DNA of 64,000 nucleotides from Caenorhabditis remanei (taxonomy: Eukaryota; Nematoda; Chromadorea; Rhabditida; Rhabditidae): the NCBI RefSeq assembly GCF_010183535.1, contig NC_071329.1, positions 12,772,001-12,836,000 on the forward strand, read 5' to 3'. Below, in pieces: positions 38,889-51,887 of the stretch (positions are counted from its first letter, which is position 1; every line of letters starts with the position of its first letter). A program made the position numbers and the translations under genes. Under the pieces are notes generated by a model. That model ran no database searches. It was not told the origin of the DNA and worked only from the letters and a program-made list of their open reading frames with translations.

Positions 38889-40107
38889 TGCACCTGAAAA
38901 TATATCCAAAATCAATCGAGTTGGAAATGAATTCAAAATAATAAAAACAGAAAGAATAAATGAAATGATAAGGACAGTTCAGTCTATTGGTTTATATACA
39001 AAACAGTACACGGAATCAGAATGTGATTCATGTACATTTTGCGATTACATCAGAAGAAAGAAGGGCAGAGACGCAGAAGAATCGATGAAGAGGCATTGGA
39101 AAAGGAAAGAGAAAAGACAACAAGAGACGCAGAAGTCACGAAGGGCTCTATGTTTTATCATCATTATCGGGCGACGAGAAGCAGATGGTCATTTTGAAAT
39201 GATGACATAGATCGGTTTTCGTACACAAAATGTGTTAGTTGGTGATAAGAGAATGGGGTGGAGACACTATTTGATTCGATGGTCAAGTTTTGGAAATGGA
39301 AAGAAATTGGCTTGATCAGAATTCACTATTTCGAGAGATTTCAGAAAAACTATCTCAGGTTAGAAAGTTTCAGTAGTTGAACTGTAAGAATAGAATGGAT
39401 TCAGCTTCTCAAATTCTCATATCTTAGCGTTTCTCACAACATGTCAATTTTCATTCCTTTAAGAAAAAAAAAAGTTCTCACATGCATTTTTCAAGTTTGA
39501 AACGACTAACATTTGAAATTTGAAAAATAAATGCGAATATTATAAAAATGACTGAACTATTCTCATCGAAAAGATTTCATGTAAAGATTAACAATTCTAG
39601 TTTCTGTGAAAACTAGATCTTGAAAAGATAGGGCGATGGGTTTCAGTATTAACATTGAAATATTAAAATATCTGTTATTTGAATTTCGATGAATAAGTTA
39701 TAACTGTTTTTAAGATCATCCAAAACCCTTCCAAAGTTTTGAAAACGCCAGGATTTCGAGCGTGGCGGCTACATTACTACTGTATTTATTACTGTCTTCA
39801 TTCGAACACTTTTCTGGAAGTCCCCTCTTATTCAATTTCTCGGTCCCTCGTTTTTCATTTCCTCATTCGAGTTCTTCTTGTTATTGGTTCTCAAAGAGAA
39901 CAAATCCAACAACAACCAATCACCATGGAAACGCGAGAATAATCGGGATTTGAAACGTATGTGTTCAAGTCGGCACGGACGGATTAATCGGAGTGGGAAG
40001 GAAAAGGTTTACGAGAGAAAAAGTGAAATTTCAAATATTCAGACATTCAAAAAAAGCCAAATTGATGGTTGGAAATAGTTCGTGATCAAATTGAATAATT
40101 GCTCTAG
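38889..40107. other. Intergenic region upstream of msra-1
   Basis: No supported gene. Short frames here (for example 39739-39942) have no splice partners or recognisable domains. Confidence 0.5.
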
Positions 40108-40542
40108 CTACAGTAATCGGATGGATATCGTAACCAACGCCCGTAATAGTTTTTCTTCAGCTCTATCCAATTCCAGGTCTTGTTGTTTTCCTAGTGCTTT
40201 CTTCATTTCACTAATTGAACGTTGACGTAAATGGTTATGGTTCGGCATTTCAGCTGCCAGATCGTAGAAAACTTGCATTGCTGCAACTTGTTCCGCTGCT
40301 CTGTCAGCACCTTGAATAATGTGTTCAGGATATTGTTGGCTTATGATTCCAGCACACATCCAGAAAGAAGACAGTGAGTTTCGAGGAATACGATGTTGTC
40401 TTAAAGAAGCGAGAACAACGGTAATCAGTGTAGAAGACGGAGAATTTGAAGAATGACGAGCAGAAAAAGAAGCCAATCGGATCGCAAGCTTTTGCTCGAA
40501 GAAGAGGTGATATGTTTCTATTTTGGCAACATTTTCTGACAT
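40108..40542 (-). CDS. Uncharacterised 144-residue helical protein
   Basis: A single uninterrupted frame of 144 residues, mostly predicted helix, with a central segment (GADRAAEQVAAMQVFYDLAA) and a charged C-terminal part (LGKQQDLELDRAEEKLLRAL). I recognise no domain. It lies 226 bp downstream of mtch-1 on the same strand, a spacing compatible with a nematode operon, and in the position where C. elegans has a small gene between mtch-1 and msra-1 (perhaps F43E2.6, from memory). The frame could be extended by an upstream exon, but the ATG is well placed. Confidence 0.65.
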   Translation of the reverse strand: MSENVAKIETYHLFFEQKLAIRLASFSARHSSNSPSSTLITVVLASLRQHRIPRNSLSSFWMCAGIISQQYPEHIIQGADRAAEQVAAMQVFYDLAAEMPNHNHLRQRSISEMKKALGKQQDLELDRAEEKLLRALVTISIRLL

Positions 40543-40768
40543 TATGAAAATGATGGAAGCTTCATAATGTTTATGAAAAAAACTAAAGCTAATAATTTAC
40601 TGGGAAATGCGATGAATAAAAGGAGAAAAACACTACTAGAGCGGAGTAGTTGAAGGTTTCGTTCTATGAGATTTGAGTCTAAAACAACCGAGACGGGTTA
40701 AGAGAGAAGAGATAGGTAGCACACAAAAATACATTATTTAGGAGATGGTTAAATTTGTTCGGGAGTCA

Positions 40769-42040
40769 TTATGCGAAGTATGTGTTGCTTGCGTAGAGCT
40801 GTTGATCGGCTCCAACAGTGACAGCGCCAACTTGTTCACGAAGGAACAGGCGGCTTCCGCGCTTCAATCCAGTTGGGCGGAGGTAATCCCATGCTCCATG
40901 CCAGTTGTTGAAAGATGGTGAGTATGGGAGGAATGAGACAGCAAGTCCTGAAATAATGTTTTCAAAAATTTACATCTCTATTTTAAAACAAACCAGATCC
41001 GGCAACAGCCATAATGCTGGAAACCACGCTGTATGGATAGCCGAAGGAGTTGACGACGAATGGAACAGCAGCGTGGATGAACTTGTGGACATCCTTGGCA
41101 GCCTTGACCTTTGATTCGTCTTGCTGCTTAGTGTCTCCGATCTCAGTCTTGAGGATCACTCGTTGAATTCCGTTCGTAATAAGATGAACTCCCCAAATGA
41201 CGAGAAGCTCTCCAAGAATTTGTGGAGCTAGTCCACTGAAAAGTCCTCCCGGTCCCTCTTGTTTTCCGATGACTCCCAATGCCTGTGCGCAAGTAGTGTA
41301 CTTGGTTTCATTTCCGATTATTTGGGCGACTTGGCGGATGAAGCAAACTAAAAAGTGTATTGAAATAAATTTCTCGTAAATTCGCACAGCTCACCAGTGA
41401 ATGGGCGAGCTGCGGTGACAGCAACAACGCGAATGACCGAGTCGCGGAATGCGTTACGCAACACTCTGCGGAACGAATCAGAGTCGCTGAGCTCGTCTTC
41501 CTCCTTGTCTTGGTTCTCTGGAGGTCCTCCAATATTCGGGTAGTACTGGTCAATGTACTGTAAATCAGAAGTTCCAGTTCTCAACTGTCTTCAAATTTGT
41601 AAATAAAGATCACGCACCTGTTGAGTCCGATGAGAGACGATTCCTTGAACAGCCAACGAAACAATAGCAGAATCGATTCCAGTCCACAGAGTCAAATATC
41701 CGCGAGTCTCTCCCAACTGCTTCACTGTAAACACAAATTTGGTTGTTGTCGTTTTTAGATATATACTTACTGTAACTGAAGGCATTTGGAAGGAAATACG
41801 CGTTTCTTCCGGCGCAAATGAGAGTTTTTCCAGTTGACAATGGGAACGGCTCATGACCAAGCTGGATGAGCGTACGGGTGACAGTCAATGGCAACGAGAG
41901 AGAGCTCAATGCGAGCTTAGCGGTGAGGTTCTTCGCGAACTTCTCCTGAAACATTAAGCATTAACCCTGGCAGTTTTGAATTTTCAACTTACATCCTCTG
42001 GGGCGAGTCCGAGAAAAGTGTCTTGTTGATGTCCATCCAT
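40769..42040 (-). CDS. mtch-1: Mitochondrial carrier homologue MTCH (outer-membrane protein)
   Basis: Member of the SLC25-like MTCH family; vertebrate MTCH2 sits in the mitochondrial outer membrane and acts as an insertase and cell-death adaptor. Six exons (41993-42040, 41771-41945, 41618-41724, 41395-41557, 40994-41347, 40769-40947) give 341 residues. Carrier-like repeats are seen, with the MTCH-typical segment GGLFSGLAPQILGELLVIW and a C-terminal part ending in YASNTYFA. An acidic loop (ENQDKEEDELSDSD) splits the domain. It is head to head with rpb-4, 387 bp apart, so the two probably share a promoter region. Confidence 0.92.
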
Positions 42041-42427
42041 CTTGCGCTGAGAAAGAAATTTTGGTACGTGCAAAGCATTTTCAAAGACAACAGAAACTTC
42101 AGATAAGAATTCGAATGATAAAAAATCGAAAAATTGATGGTTTCACAATAGAAAAGAGTCCGTAAAACTTATTGGCAACGGGGTAAACAAAAATTGATGC
42201 AACAAACAGATGCCGCATGTCGAAATGGGCGGGACATAAAAAGCAGCTGCCGCATGCTTTCAGGGACACGCCCACTTTTCGCATTTTATGATGGGGTTTT
42301 TTTCTCGAGACATGTGATATGCTTTTCTTACTTAATTTTCTTTTTTTTAACATTCCTTAGTTCAGAAACATATTTTCCTGCTATACTTAATCTGAAACAC
42401 TTTTCTCCATTGGAAATAATTACAGAA

Positions 42428-43016
42428 ATGTCGTCCGGCGGAGGAAATCAAAAATCTGACGGTCAAGTCGAAGAGGACGCCGCTGAATGCAAGTTTCCGA
42501 AAGGTATGGTTACATTTAAATAATCTAAATTATTCATCGAAATCATTTCAGTAATACCTATCTCTTTCTTATTCATTTCACGCATTTTCAGAATTCGAAA
42601 CAACCACATGTGATGCACTCCTTACTGCCGAAGTCTACTTGCTTCTGGAACATCGTCGACAGTCGAATGAGTCAAAAGACGAAATCGAAGAGATGAGCGA
42701 GGTGAGATCTCTTTCAGTGCCAGCGCTTTTCTCAAAGTCAGTAACCGCAAAAGCAATTTATTTCCAGGTGTTCATCAAAACGCTCAATTACGCTCGACGA
42801 ATGTCTCGATTCAAAAATCGTGAAACCATCCGTGCAGTCCGTGCAATTTTTTCTGAGAAACATCTTCACAAATTTGAGGTCGCCCAAATCGCAAATCTGT
42901 GCCCTGAGAACGCTGAAGAAGCAAAAGCATTGGTACCGTCTCTGGAAAATAAAATAGAAGAATCAGAGCTCGAAGAAGTTCTCAAAGATCTCCAGTCAAA
43001 GAGAACATTCCAATAA
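42428..43016 (+). CDS. rpb-4: RNA polymerase II subunit RPB4
   Basis: Forms the RPB4/RPB7 stalk of RNA polymerase II. Three exons (42428-42503, 42592-42701, 42768-43016) give 144 residues, the normal metazoan length. Family segments include [46 protein letters not shown] and the HRDC-like C-terminus ([28 protein letters not shown]). The acceptor ATTACAG lies 2 nt before the ATG. The nucleotidyltransferase gene starts about 220 bp downstream on the same strand, close enough for an operon. Confidence 0.95.
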
Positions 43017-43236
43017 ATTTCTGATATACTGTTCTAACTTATATAATTTGTAATCTATATTTACTGCTATTTTGTCAGAGGATCTCTGTCCACATTCTTT
43101 TTTTTTGAAAAAATGAAGTTATTTGTATTGTACAGAATGAAGTACTTTCTGTAAAATTCGTTAAGTCGATAAGAATAACTGCTTGCTTCTTTTCAGTACA
43201 CGGTCAGAGATAAACTCAATATTCCAGATTACAGCA

Positions 43237-45369
43237 ATGTTGAAACCACCGAAAGATCTGCTCCCTAACGTAGTTAACATGGTTTGTTCATTGGCGCGTC
43301 AAAAGCTGAAAGAAAAACAATGAATCTGCGCTGCCCAAGGTTACTAGTAGCTTCGTTCTTTTTGTAGCTTTCAGTTATTAAAATTCGATTTTCCGTGGCT
43401 TTCCAACTGAACCTGCAATAAACCAACGTTAATCTGTGCGAAGACGCGTCATTTCACCTGGTTAATCAGGAATAGAAAATCATTCGCTATTCTTACAGAT
43501 TCAAAATGATCATCCATATATCAAAGCACTAAATGAAGATATTAATAAATTGTACATAGATCAGAAACAGGTGAAGTTACACTCAAAACATCAAACCACT
43601 GAACAAAATAGTTCCAGTCAGAAGAATTGTCGGCTGAAAGAGAATCGTATATTGCAATGATTCGATTATACTTGAAATCCGAAACAATTAAAAAGCAAAT
43701 CGAACCACAAGGAGTGAAAATCAATCGCGTTACTGTGTTTGGTAGCTTTTCAACGCATTGTGCTTCAAAAGACAGTGACCTAGATTTGTGCGTATGTGCG
43801 TCAAATGAAGGGGCGAAAAAGGCGTGAGTTCATTCTTCTGAAAGCGAAAAGGATTACCTTCATTTTCAGCTTACCTGTGACAGTTCTTCAAACCATCTAC
43901 CGCGAGTTAGTGAACAATATACATTCGAGAAACTATTTTTTCGGAGATAATGAAATTAGAGAAATCTCATTTGTATCCACTGCCAAAGTTCCAATAATAA
44001 GATTCATGATTAATAACGTTCCTGTTGATTTAAGTGCCACTTTTGAAAACACTCCTCCCCGTACGAGTCTTGCCGCAAAATACATAAATGCATACTGCCA
44101 GTAAGTTTTCGTTTCGCTGGTTTCGAAAATAGCAATCATTTGTTTCAGATTAGATGATCGATTCAAAGTATTGGTTACCTTTTTGAAAACATGGATGAAA
44201 TCAGAAGGGAGTGCAGAAGATCATCTCCGCGATTTTCCCAATTCGTGAGATACCATCTAGAAAGTTTTTTTTTGAACGAATGCTAATCCATTCAGTTATT
44301 CGCTGATACTCTTGCTGATCCATGTTTTACAATGGTACGACATTGTACCGAATCTTCACGAGACACATACTGAATTGTTCCATCACAAACACTTCAAATC
44401 GTGGAAGTTAGCGGACGTTTCCCATGAATTCAAATATCCATTGGATGAAAACAGTGGGTTTCCGATATTTTGCATCAACGCGAACAAAAAATTATAGCCA
44501 TTGCGATGCATAACAAAAAAGAAACGAGAAAATTGAGTATCGTACAACTTCTATACCTGTTCGCGTGTCAGTATTCAGAAGAATCTATTATGATGTATTA
44601 TCGTTTCAACATGAAGAATGGAATGATTGAAGGACGATCTCAAAAGTACGTTTACGATATTTGTTTTTTTTTTCCATTTCAAATAATGAAAGTGTCAAAT
44701 TCAGGGAAAATCCAGTTACTATTGTGGATGTCTATGATACGAGGAATCCAGCAAGAAGTGCCAGAAGTATTCTTGATATGACCGGTTCATTGACGTAAAT
44801 ACATGCTCTTTGTTCATATAGCCTTCTTTATTTTTCCAGGTACCTTAGAAGGTTATTTCTGGCACCTCGTGACAATATGTTCGCTCTGCTCATGAAAATC
44901 ACCGTAGAAAAGCCATATCTCCCACAAAATGCTTTCCCGTATCCCATGTATCCTCCAATGATGCTAGTTTACTTTTTCTTGCAAGATAATAAATACAATG
45001 TTTTAGGAATGGTGCGGCTTCGATGTACCAAATCGGCCATTTCGGGTCTCCACAGTTTATGTACCAACAACCTTGGTTTCAAAACAATTCGGTTTGGAAC
45101 AATCAAAATAACGGTGGACAACAAGGAACATCTAATCAGTTTGTTTTTGTGTGTGTTCTAACATCATTATGGAAACTTTCAGAAATGCGAACAACCATAG
45201 TAACAAACAATATGTACAGTATATGCCGCACCCTCCTGTTCAGTCGATGACCAATGTTAATATGTATCAAAGTTATGCCTTCGGCCAATATCCGTTTTCT
45301 TATTCACAATATCCACAGCAGCCTGATGGGAACGTGAAACAAATCGACAATAAACCGAAACGAAGATAA
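43237..45369 (+). CDS. Terminal nucleotidyltransferase / poly(U) polymerase-like, catalytic residues kept
   Basis: RNA 3'-end nucleotidyltransferase of the TUTase/cid1 type. Eleven exons (43237-43281, 43499-43570, 43618-43823, 43870-44100, 44149-44244, 44296-44453, 44498-44645, 44705-44794, 44840-44947, 45007-45138, 45183-45369) give 490 residues. The pol-beta core is at about residues 78-100 (VFGSFSTHCASKDSDLDLCV): the GS motif and a D-x-D pair (about D93, D95). The third aspartate is near D161 (VDLSATFEN). The helical segment YSLILLLIHVLQWYDIVP and a PAP-associated region follow. The tail is rich in Gln, Asn and Tyr. Introns of 44 and 59 bp are needed to keep the frame. It corresponds by position to C. 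elegans F43E2.1, a predicted nucleotidyltransferase from memory. UTP or ATP preference cannot be read from sequence by eye. Confidence 0.88.
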
Positions 45370-46179
45370 CATAGTTGTACTAATTATAATCTGTACATTG
45401 ATCTTTTATCCTTTCATGCAATTTTTCCTTTTCACTTGCCATATGAACCAAGTATATTACCCGGAGTCCCATTTTGGTCAAATTGTGATTTCTTTCAAAA
45501 TAAATTATTTCTCTCCTTGCCATGCTTCTTGTCTCCTGGCGTCCTTGCGTGGCTCCCCATCGCTCGCATGCATGTTATTTGAAATTGAGAGGTACCAGAC
45601 GATAAAGAAAAAGGACGCGGACGCACTTTCGTGTGTGACCAGTCACTTTTATATATCTTCTATTTTCATTTCGTTTATATTTTCAGAAGTAATTATGAAG
45701 ATTCGTGTAGGTTTTAATAAACGAGTGATTCTGAAGAACTTGTAACAATATTCTACAAAGAGTTTCGTGTAGATTAAAATATTCAACATTTGAAAAATGG
45801 AATTATTGAATTTGTACTCTTTCTCCCGTTACAATTTCTCTTATGTGTTCTGCAGACTATTTTCCAATAATATAATTTTCAATTCAATGACTTACTAAGC
45901 ATGCTTTTCTTTCGTATCAAGACCATTTGACCTTCACTGGTCGTTCCAGGAAATTATTCGTTTTTGCCCGAATGAAGCGCATCTGCCACTAGTGGTCGGC
46001 GCTGCGGAAGACTATGAAAGTCTATGTTCCATCGTACAACGGAGAGAGAGAGTTAGACACAGAAACGAACAAATTCGTTCTTCGTTGTTGTTATCGTTGC
46101 TTCGTATCCGTCCTATAACTTCTGTTGTTCAGTTTTTATGTTGTTTTGCAAGATTACTATTAATTTCAGAGTCAACACT
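45370..46179. other. Intergenic region between the first two nucleotidyltransferase-fold genes
   Basis: No coding exon seen. An acceptor TAATTTCAG ends 46169, ten bases before the next ATG, consistent with trans-splicing or an untranslated first exon in 45960-46140. Confidence 0.5.
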
Positions 46180-49002
46180 ATGGCGGAGACGGCAAACCCG
46201 CCGCCAACAGTGAAGGGTGATAGTAAAAGAACTGCCGTCATGTCAGATCAAGAAATAGTCGCACGAATCTTAGGAACATCTGTGGCGCAAGCGAATTGGT
46301 ACGCGGCTAACCCAGAGGAAATGTATTTTATGGTATTATTTGTAGTATGAGTTCTAAGCAACAAGTGTTTCGTTTTCAGGTCAAACAAGATGTTATGCAC
46401 GAGTTCTCGAACCAAATTGAATACGACTACGCCTGTTATCGAGGAGTATGAGTTTTCCTCTACACAAATGAAAGCATAATGTTGTTATTTTTAGACAAAC
46501 AAAGGTGTTTACATTAGAGACGACTATTACGTTTCTTTCTACCAATGGTTTAAAAGCGATGAGTTCACAAAACATGTAAGTCATATTTATATTTGAACTT
46601 TTCTTATCTAAAACATTTTTCAGGTTGGTGTAAATTACACATTCAGCGATCCGTACCTTGTTGGCAGAGCGTGGACACCGATACGGACGGATGATGCGAC
46701 AGTAGACGTGTATATCTCTGTTAGAGGAAAGAAGTCATTACTCCCTGCGTGAGTAAACGAAATCTGAGACACGTGATTTGTAAAAAGCATTCTTACAGAG
46801 TTCCACAAAGAGTAAGAGATCAGTTCGTTGAAGCATTTAGCCGAAAATTTGCTACAGAAGAAGGCGAAGAAGTTCTTGTTAAACACAATGTTGGTGATGC
46901 AAAATTTATGTTAAAATTAAATTGATTTATTTTCAGCGAATCTTCTTAACAACACCTACGCTCAAAATCACTATCACTCTTGTAGTAGAGCCAAATCCGC
47001 CGTTTGCTGTTCTACTGACATCGGCGTTGAATCAATACGATGAGTATGTAATCTTCATTCATAGCTATTGACATTTTTATCTTTATTCCAGCTTCTTCGA
47101 CAACTTCTCGGCTATGTCATTTTTCATTCACAGAATGTTTCTTGATATCAGAAACGGTTGTCAGGGAACTCAGCGGCTTGTGGTGCCTTCTTCGCATTCG
47201 ATCAACTGTCTTATCATCTTCTTTCTACAGTTTTACGAGATGATTCCACATTTCTTTCAATCTTCATCACATAGTGAAAGTAAGCAACTATTTTGTTAAA
47301 GATATTTTTTAAATATTCATTATTCGTCAGGTTATCTGCAATCCCACCCAATGGAAGACATTATCAAGTACAAATATCCAGCTTATCATCCAAGCAGTGA
47401 GCTTTTTTAGAGCAGAGAAATTAGAATTTTCTGTTTTTTCAGTGTATCAGCATTTCAAGGATTTTGAAAATTTGAGACGAGATAGAAAACCGAAAATTGG
47501 AGAAGTCGTTCTGATGTTCTTCTTCTTCTATGGTTATCTTATTGATCTTCCACATCAGACTTTGAATGTTATAACGACAGAAGTTACGTGTAAAGAGGAT
47601 ATAGAGTAGGTTTTAACACTCTAATTCTATTAATTCAGTGTTTTTCTCTTCAGCTCTGTCGCCCTCTCTATCACAACTGTAGATACTAAAACAGGAAGCG
47701 AAGTCCCGGATGCGTATCGTTTGCAAAATCTATTCCGCGAAGCTTTTAACTTGGTTAAAGATGCTCAAAATCCGCACACTGTTACGAAGCGTCTCTGTCG
47801 AATGCGACTAGATGATTCATTCTATTGTATTCGTGATAGAATCATGAGGTCCACCAAGGACACGTTCGATGTTGTACATAAAGCGTGGTGTGGAACGACT
47901 GATCACATTTTAGATGAAAAATATCATTTGAATGCAAGAGAAGTCCACGGAATGATTGTAACAGATTGTAATCCATGGATCCGGTATAGACGAAAGGAAA
48001 CTCAAGATTTGTATGGCAAAAGATTCCCGAAGAAACCTTTCTCCGATTCAATGCATCAAATGAAAACATATTTCCGAAGACCAACGAATTATCAGAATTG
48101 TAGAACCATTCCAACTTTGGAACATTTGCAAAAAAGAGCCGGAAGAATGTTCATGACTACAGTACTTGCAAATCCCAATAACCACTCTGAATTGTCAGTC
48201 ATTTTCCGTCCACCAAACTGCAAAGCCGCTCGCCTGAGACCGGTTGTTGATCCCGTTCAGGAATTATCTATGTGGAGCTTCGAAATGCCTTATCACCGCG
48301 AACCCAACTTTTTTGAGTTGGCGAGAATGGGATGTTACGAACATATGAGAGAGATTGAACTATCCAAGAAATTGGGAGAAGGTTCATCTTGGGACAAAGA
48401 GGATCAGAGATGGATTCGTCTTCGTGAAAAAAGTATTCGCGAAAATTACGCCACAGGTAACAACATATTTATTTTAAAACATTCATGTTTCTAATACTAT
48501 AACAGATTCAGAAAGAAACGACCTGGTTACTGAGGATGATGATACATCAGGGGAGGATGAACGCAAGATGCCAACTCCTATCGAAGCTCGTGATTTGTCA
48601 CTATCCACTGAAGAAATTCCAGGAACTTCCACAGAAACTGAATCCAATGCAACTATAAACGAAGAAACTACAACTGATCCTCTTGTGGTCGACGATTCTG
48701 ATGCAACGGATCTCATGAAGAAACTGAGTGAACTTAATGCAAGTGATCTAACATTGGAAGAGAAAGAAGAATATCTCAAAACCGAAGCATTCTCGCCATA
48801 TTTGTCACACGAAAAAGATATTGTCAACGAAAAGGCTCGTGGATTGGCGTTTTTTGTATTTGTGAGTAGTTAAGTTTATCTATTTCATTCTATAAATTTC
48901 TTGTTCCAGGCGGAAAGACTTGCGGATTCCTGGACGAATATTGAACTGGACGAAGATTATGTGAGCGCAGAGTCGTACTCGCAGACATTACACACATTCT
49001 AG
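46180..49002 (+). CDS. Catalytically decayed nucleotidyltransferase-fold protein with long C-terminal extension
   Basis: Twelve exons (46180-46332, 46380-46445, 46495-46575, 46624-46748, 46799-46889, 46937-47043, 47092-47279, 47331-47396, 47443-47605, 47654-48456, 48506-48861, 48910-49002) give 763 residues. The TUTase-like helical core is visible (SSHSINCLIIFFLQFYEMIP) and so is the PAP-associated signature (KIGEVVLMFFFFYGYLIDLP). Where an active enzyme has GS and D-x-D, this protein reads RAWTPIRTDDATVDVYISV; the first catalytic Asp appears to be Thr, and the third is lost (KITITLVVE). About 300 further residues follow: a basic middle part and an acidic Ser/Thr/Glu-rich region, then a Trp-containing end. 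I recognise no domain there. Probably a pseudoenzyme; partner unknown. Confidence 0.75.
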
Positions 49003-49310
49003 GATATTCATGTCATTTTTAAATTCCACATTTTATTCCAACCGTCTTCACCCAGAACTATCTGTATTTCATTTCATGAAATTTTATTCTCACTATTTTA
49101 TCATTTCAATTGTAAACTTGAAATCTCATTTTTCTCGGTCATACTTTGCCACTCACTTTTTTTACCTCGTTATTTTTTTAAAATGAACTATGAACAACTG
49201 CCTCTTCTCATAAGCCTAATCTTCTGTTTATAATTCAAAGATATCGAATCTTCACAGAGTATCTCATGAATGTTTTATTCTGTTTTAATTGATTGAGGAA
49301 ATTTTTTAGA

Positions 49311-50967
49311 ATGAACGCTGAAGTCGCTTCAGAAATGTTCCTCAAGGATCGAAGGGGATGGAAACCATTTGTTCGACTGATTGACGACGCAGAACTCTGC
49401 TCAACCTTCAAGAGTAAATTATACAAAATCAAAACATTCTGTCCCTCGATTAGTTTCAGACGACCCTTCAATTACTTCTCTGACGAATGATATTTTTGAC
49501 AAGTTCCACGATTTGCGACCGGTAATCATATGATCGTAATCAAGCTTCATGTTATTCTTACGATTTCAGAGAGAAACTGATATGTTGGAATGTCGATTGA
49601 CGCATGCTCGTTTCCTCGATTTAATCCACGATCCATTCTTCAAAAAGACGTTAGCAGAGTTGGCACCGGTTGGTATTGTGGCACAGCAAGTATACGTGTT
49701 TCCAACGTTTAACTCGATGACACGTCTCCGTAAAGAAACATACGTTTATATTCAAGTACGAGCAGTTCCTGGACAAGCGTTGCCAAGTAGTCAGTGAGTA
49801 ATGTTATAGCCTGATGAATGTTTAACTGAATGAAGATTCTCAGATACGATAGAATGCAACTGGAACAAGAACATTTCAAAGTGATAGCTCAATTCGTTTC
49901 GGAGAGGGCGTGGTATATCAGCGAGGTTGTCATCTGCTTATCTATTTCTATTGAAAATTCAAGTTTCAGTACTTCTACTCCAAAATTTCGAAATTGAATA
50001 TCAAAATATGCTACGATGATGATATTCCGGATGTTCTTCTCGGTGAAGTTTATTGCAAAGCGTGCTCATTGTAAGAGGAAAACAATGTTCACATCAAGAA
50101 CTCATTCATTTGTTTTCAGATTTTTCCCACATTTAGAACCTCTTGTATTGTTCTTTCACAGTGTGATGTCAGAAGATTCTGTAGGAGGACCGTACGGTCG
50201 AACTACCAGTTTTGACGAGAAATGGTTGCCACAGTGAGTGAAAAAAACAACATAATCAGACGTTGGATTGTTCTTTTCAGGTACAAAACTGCGATGCTTG
50301 TCATTTTCTTCCTTCAACACTGCGAATTGATCCCTTTGATTATGAGAGATACCGATGTTTTCGTTCCGACAAATGTCACTTGGGAAAAGTTGATAGATTG
50401 GGATGAAGGGAGACAACGGTTTTTCACTGATCAATGTATGTTTCGTGGGGATCTATGAATTACAGTAAGCGTAGTTTCCAGATATGTTTGAGGGGAGAAA
50501 GTGGGCGTCACGATCAATTTATGCGAAAGCTCCACTTGGAAAGCTCTTCTTTCTCATGCTCGTATTCTACACAAAATCGATTCATTTTGGAGAGGGAAGA
50601 ATAATTATTGACAAAGGAACACATCCACCATTAATGGAACAAGAGTAAGTTGAATCTTTTAATATTCTTTTACATTACAAACCCATCTTTTTTCAGACAG
50701 AACTGTCTTGTGATCGACTCGGTTCTTCTCCGTCGAACTTCAGATGATTTTCCGAGGAAAATGGTTTATTTTGTGATCATGAAGTAAGAAACCATCAGAA
50801 GATTGGAATGTTTCAAAATGTGTATATTTAGAGCGATGCATAGCTATTTGTGTGGATGTAGAGACGCTGGATCTGTTGGAGATGATCTATCGAGCATTCG
50901 GAGTCAACTGATAGAAGTTCGGCGGGCAGAGGAAGCAGGAAGACCACTACCTAAAATACCTCAGTAA
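49311..50967 (+). CDS. Catalytically decayed nucleotidyltransferase-fold protein
   Basis: Ten exons (49311-49413, 49460-49521, 49570-49793, 49844-49925, 49970-50070, 50120-50233, 50281-50435, 50482-50644, 50697-50783, 50832-50967) give 408 residues. The region matching the polymerase core has no D-x-D (VYVFPTFNSMTRLRKETYVY). The helical segment FPHLEPLVLFFHSVMSE, then YKTAMLVIFFLQHCELIP, and the PAP-associated signature LGKLFFLMLVFYTKSIHFGE follow the family order. The acceptor ATTTTTTAG lies 1 nt before the ATG, and the previous gene ends 308 bp upstream, so these could be one operon. It is most like its left neighbour. A pseudoenzyme is inferred from the missing aspartates. Confidence 0.75.
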
Positions 50968-51887
50968 TAAAATAGCATGGTTTTACCTTTTTTGTATTAA
51001 CACGTCGCCTCAAAATGTTCAAAGTAATACTAGACTTTATTCCTAATTTTTAGAGCCGTCACTTTTTACTAAAAACTTTTTAAAATAACTACAGTAAGAC
51101 GTTTTCGTTGTTGTCAGTCCCTCGCGAATAACTTTTTTCTATAATTGCACGATTTCAAAAATGCCATTCAATATATTCCTATTAACTTTATATTTTCTTA
51201 TTTCATATAGATTTCATGTATTTTATGTATTACTATGTATTTTTTCATTGATAAATAAACTGTGAATTTCATGAATAAATCTCCACACTTTCCGTGATTC
51301 TATCAAGAAATTTTTATCTGAAAAATCATAAAGTTTTTTCTTCGAAAGTTTTAATCTCGTGATTTCTGGTTGAAGAATAATGTCATTTCTCTTTGAAAGG
51401 CTGCAATTTAAAATTCAACGAGGCGTTGTGTAACAAGTCCTTCAAAACTTTGTCAGATTCTTTTTCCGCAATCGATTCTCTCAAAGTACATTTGGCAACA
51501 ATTCCTCGTACGCGATTGACAGTAGAATCAGAAGAGACACTGTGTAAACCGAAGAGAATCAGATAGCAGAATTGGACCACCTCCTAGTCGGGTTGGTCCA
51601 ATGACCCGTCAGAGAAGAGAGAAAAGAGACATACAGAAGAGGTTGACCTAGCGAAATGACTGCTCTCTTGTGGCCATTTGTCCACATTGGAGACCTTATC
51701 GCTTGGTCAGAAATGCCCGTGTTCTACTCCTTTTCTTGTCGTAATTCTGCTTGTCTGGCTCTCTTTTTTCCTCCATCTCTCACTGAACTTCCTCTTGCTC
51801 ACTCTTATTTTCTTCTTCATATTTGACAACTTAAATTTTTATCTATTTTTTTTAAAGTTCTGCAAGTATTTTTTATTATTTTCAGTA
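50968..51887. other. Intergenic region, no supported gene
   Basis: AT-rich. Includes AATAAA-type signals near 51255 and a pyrimidine-rich run before the next ATG. The frames seen are short and low-complexity. Confidence 0.5.

Noticed and set aside
44454..44497. Apparent stop in the nucleotidyltransferase gene
   Set aside because: A 44-bp intron with GTGGGT...ATTATAG signals removes it and the phases then agree.
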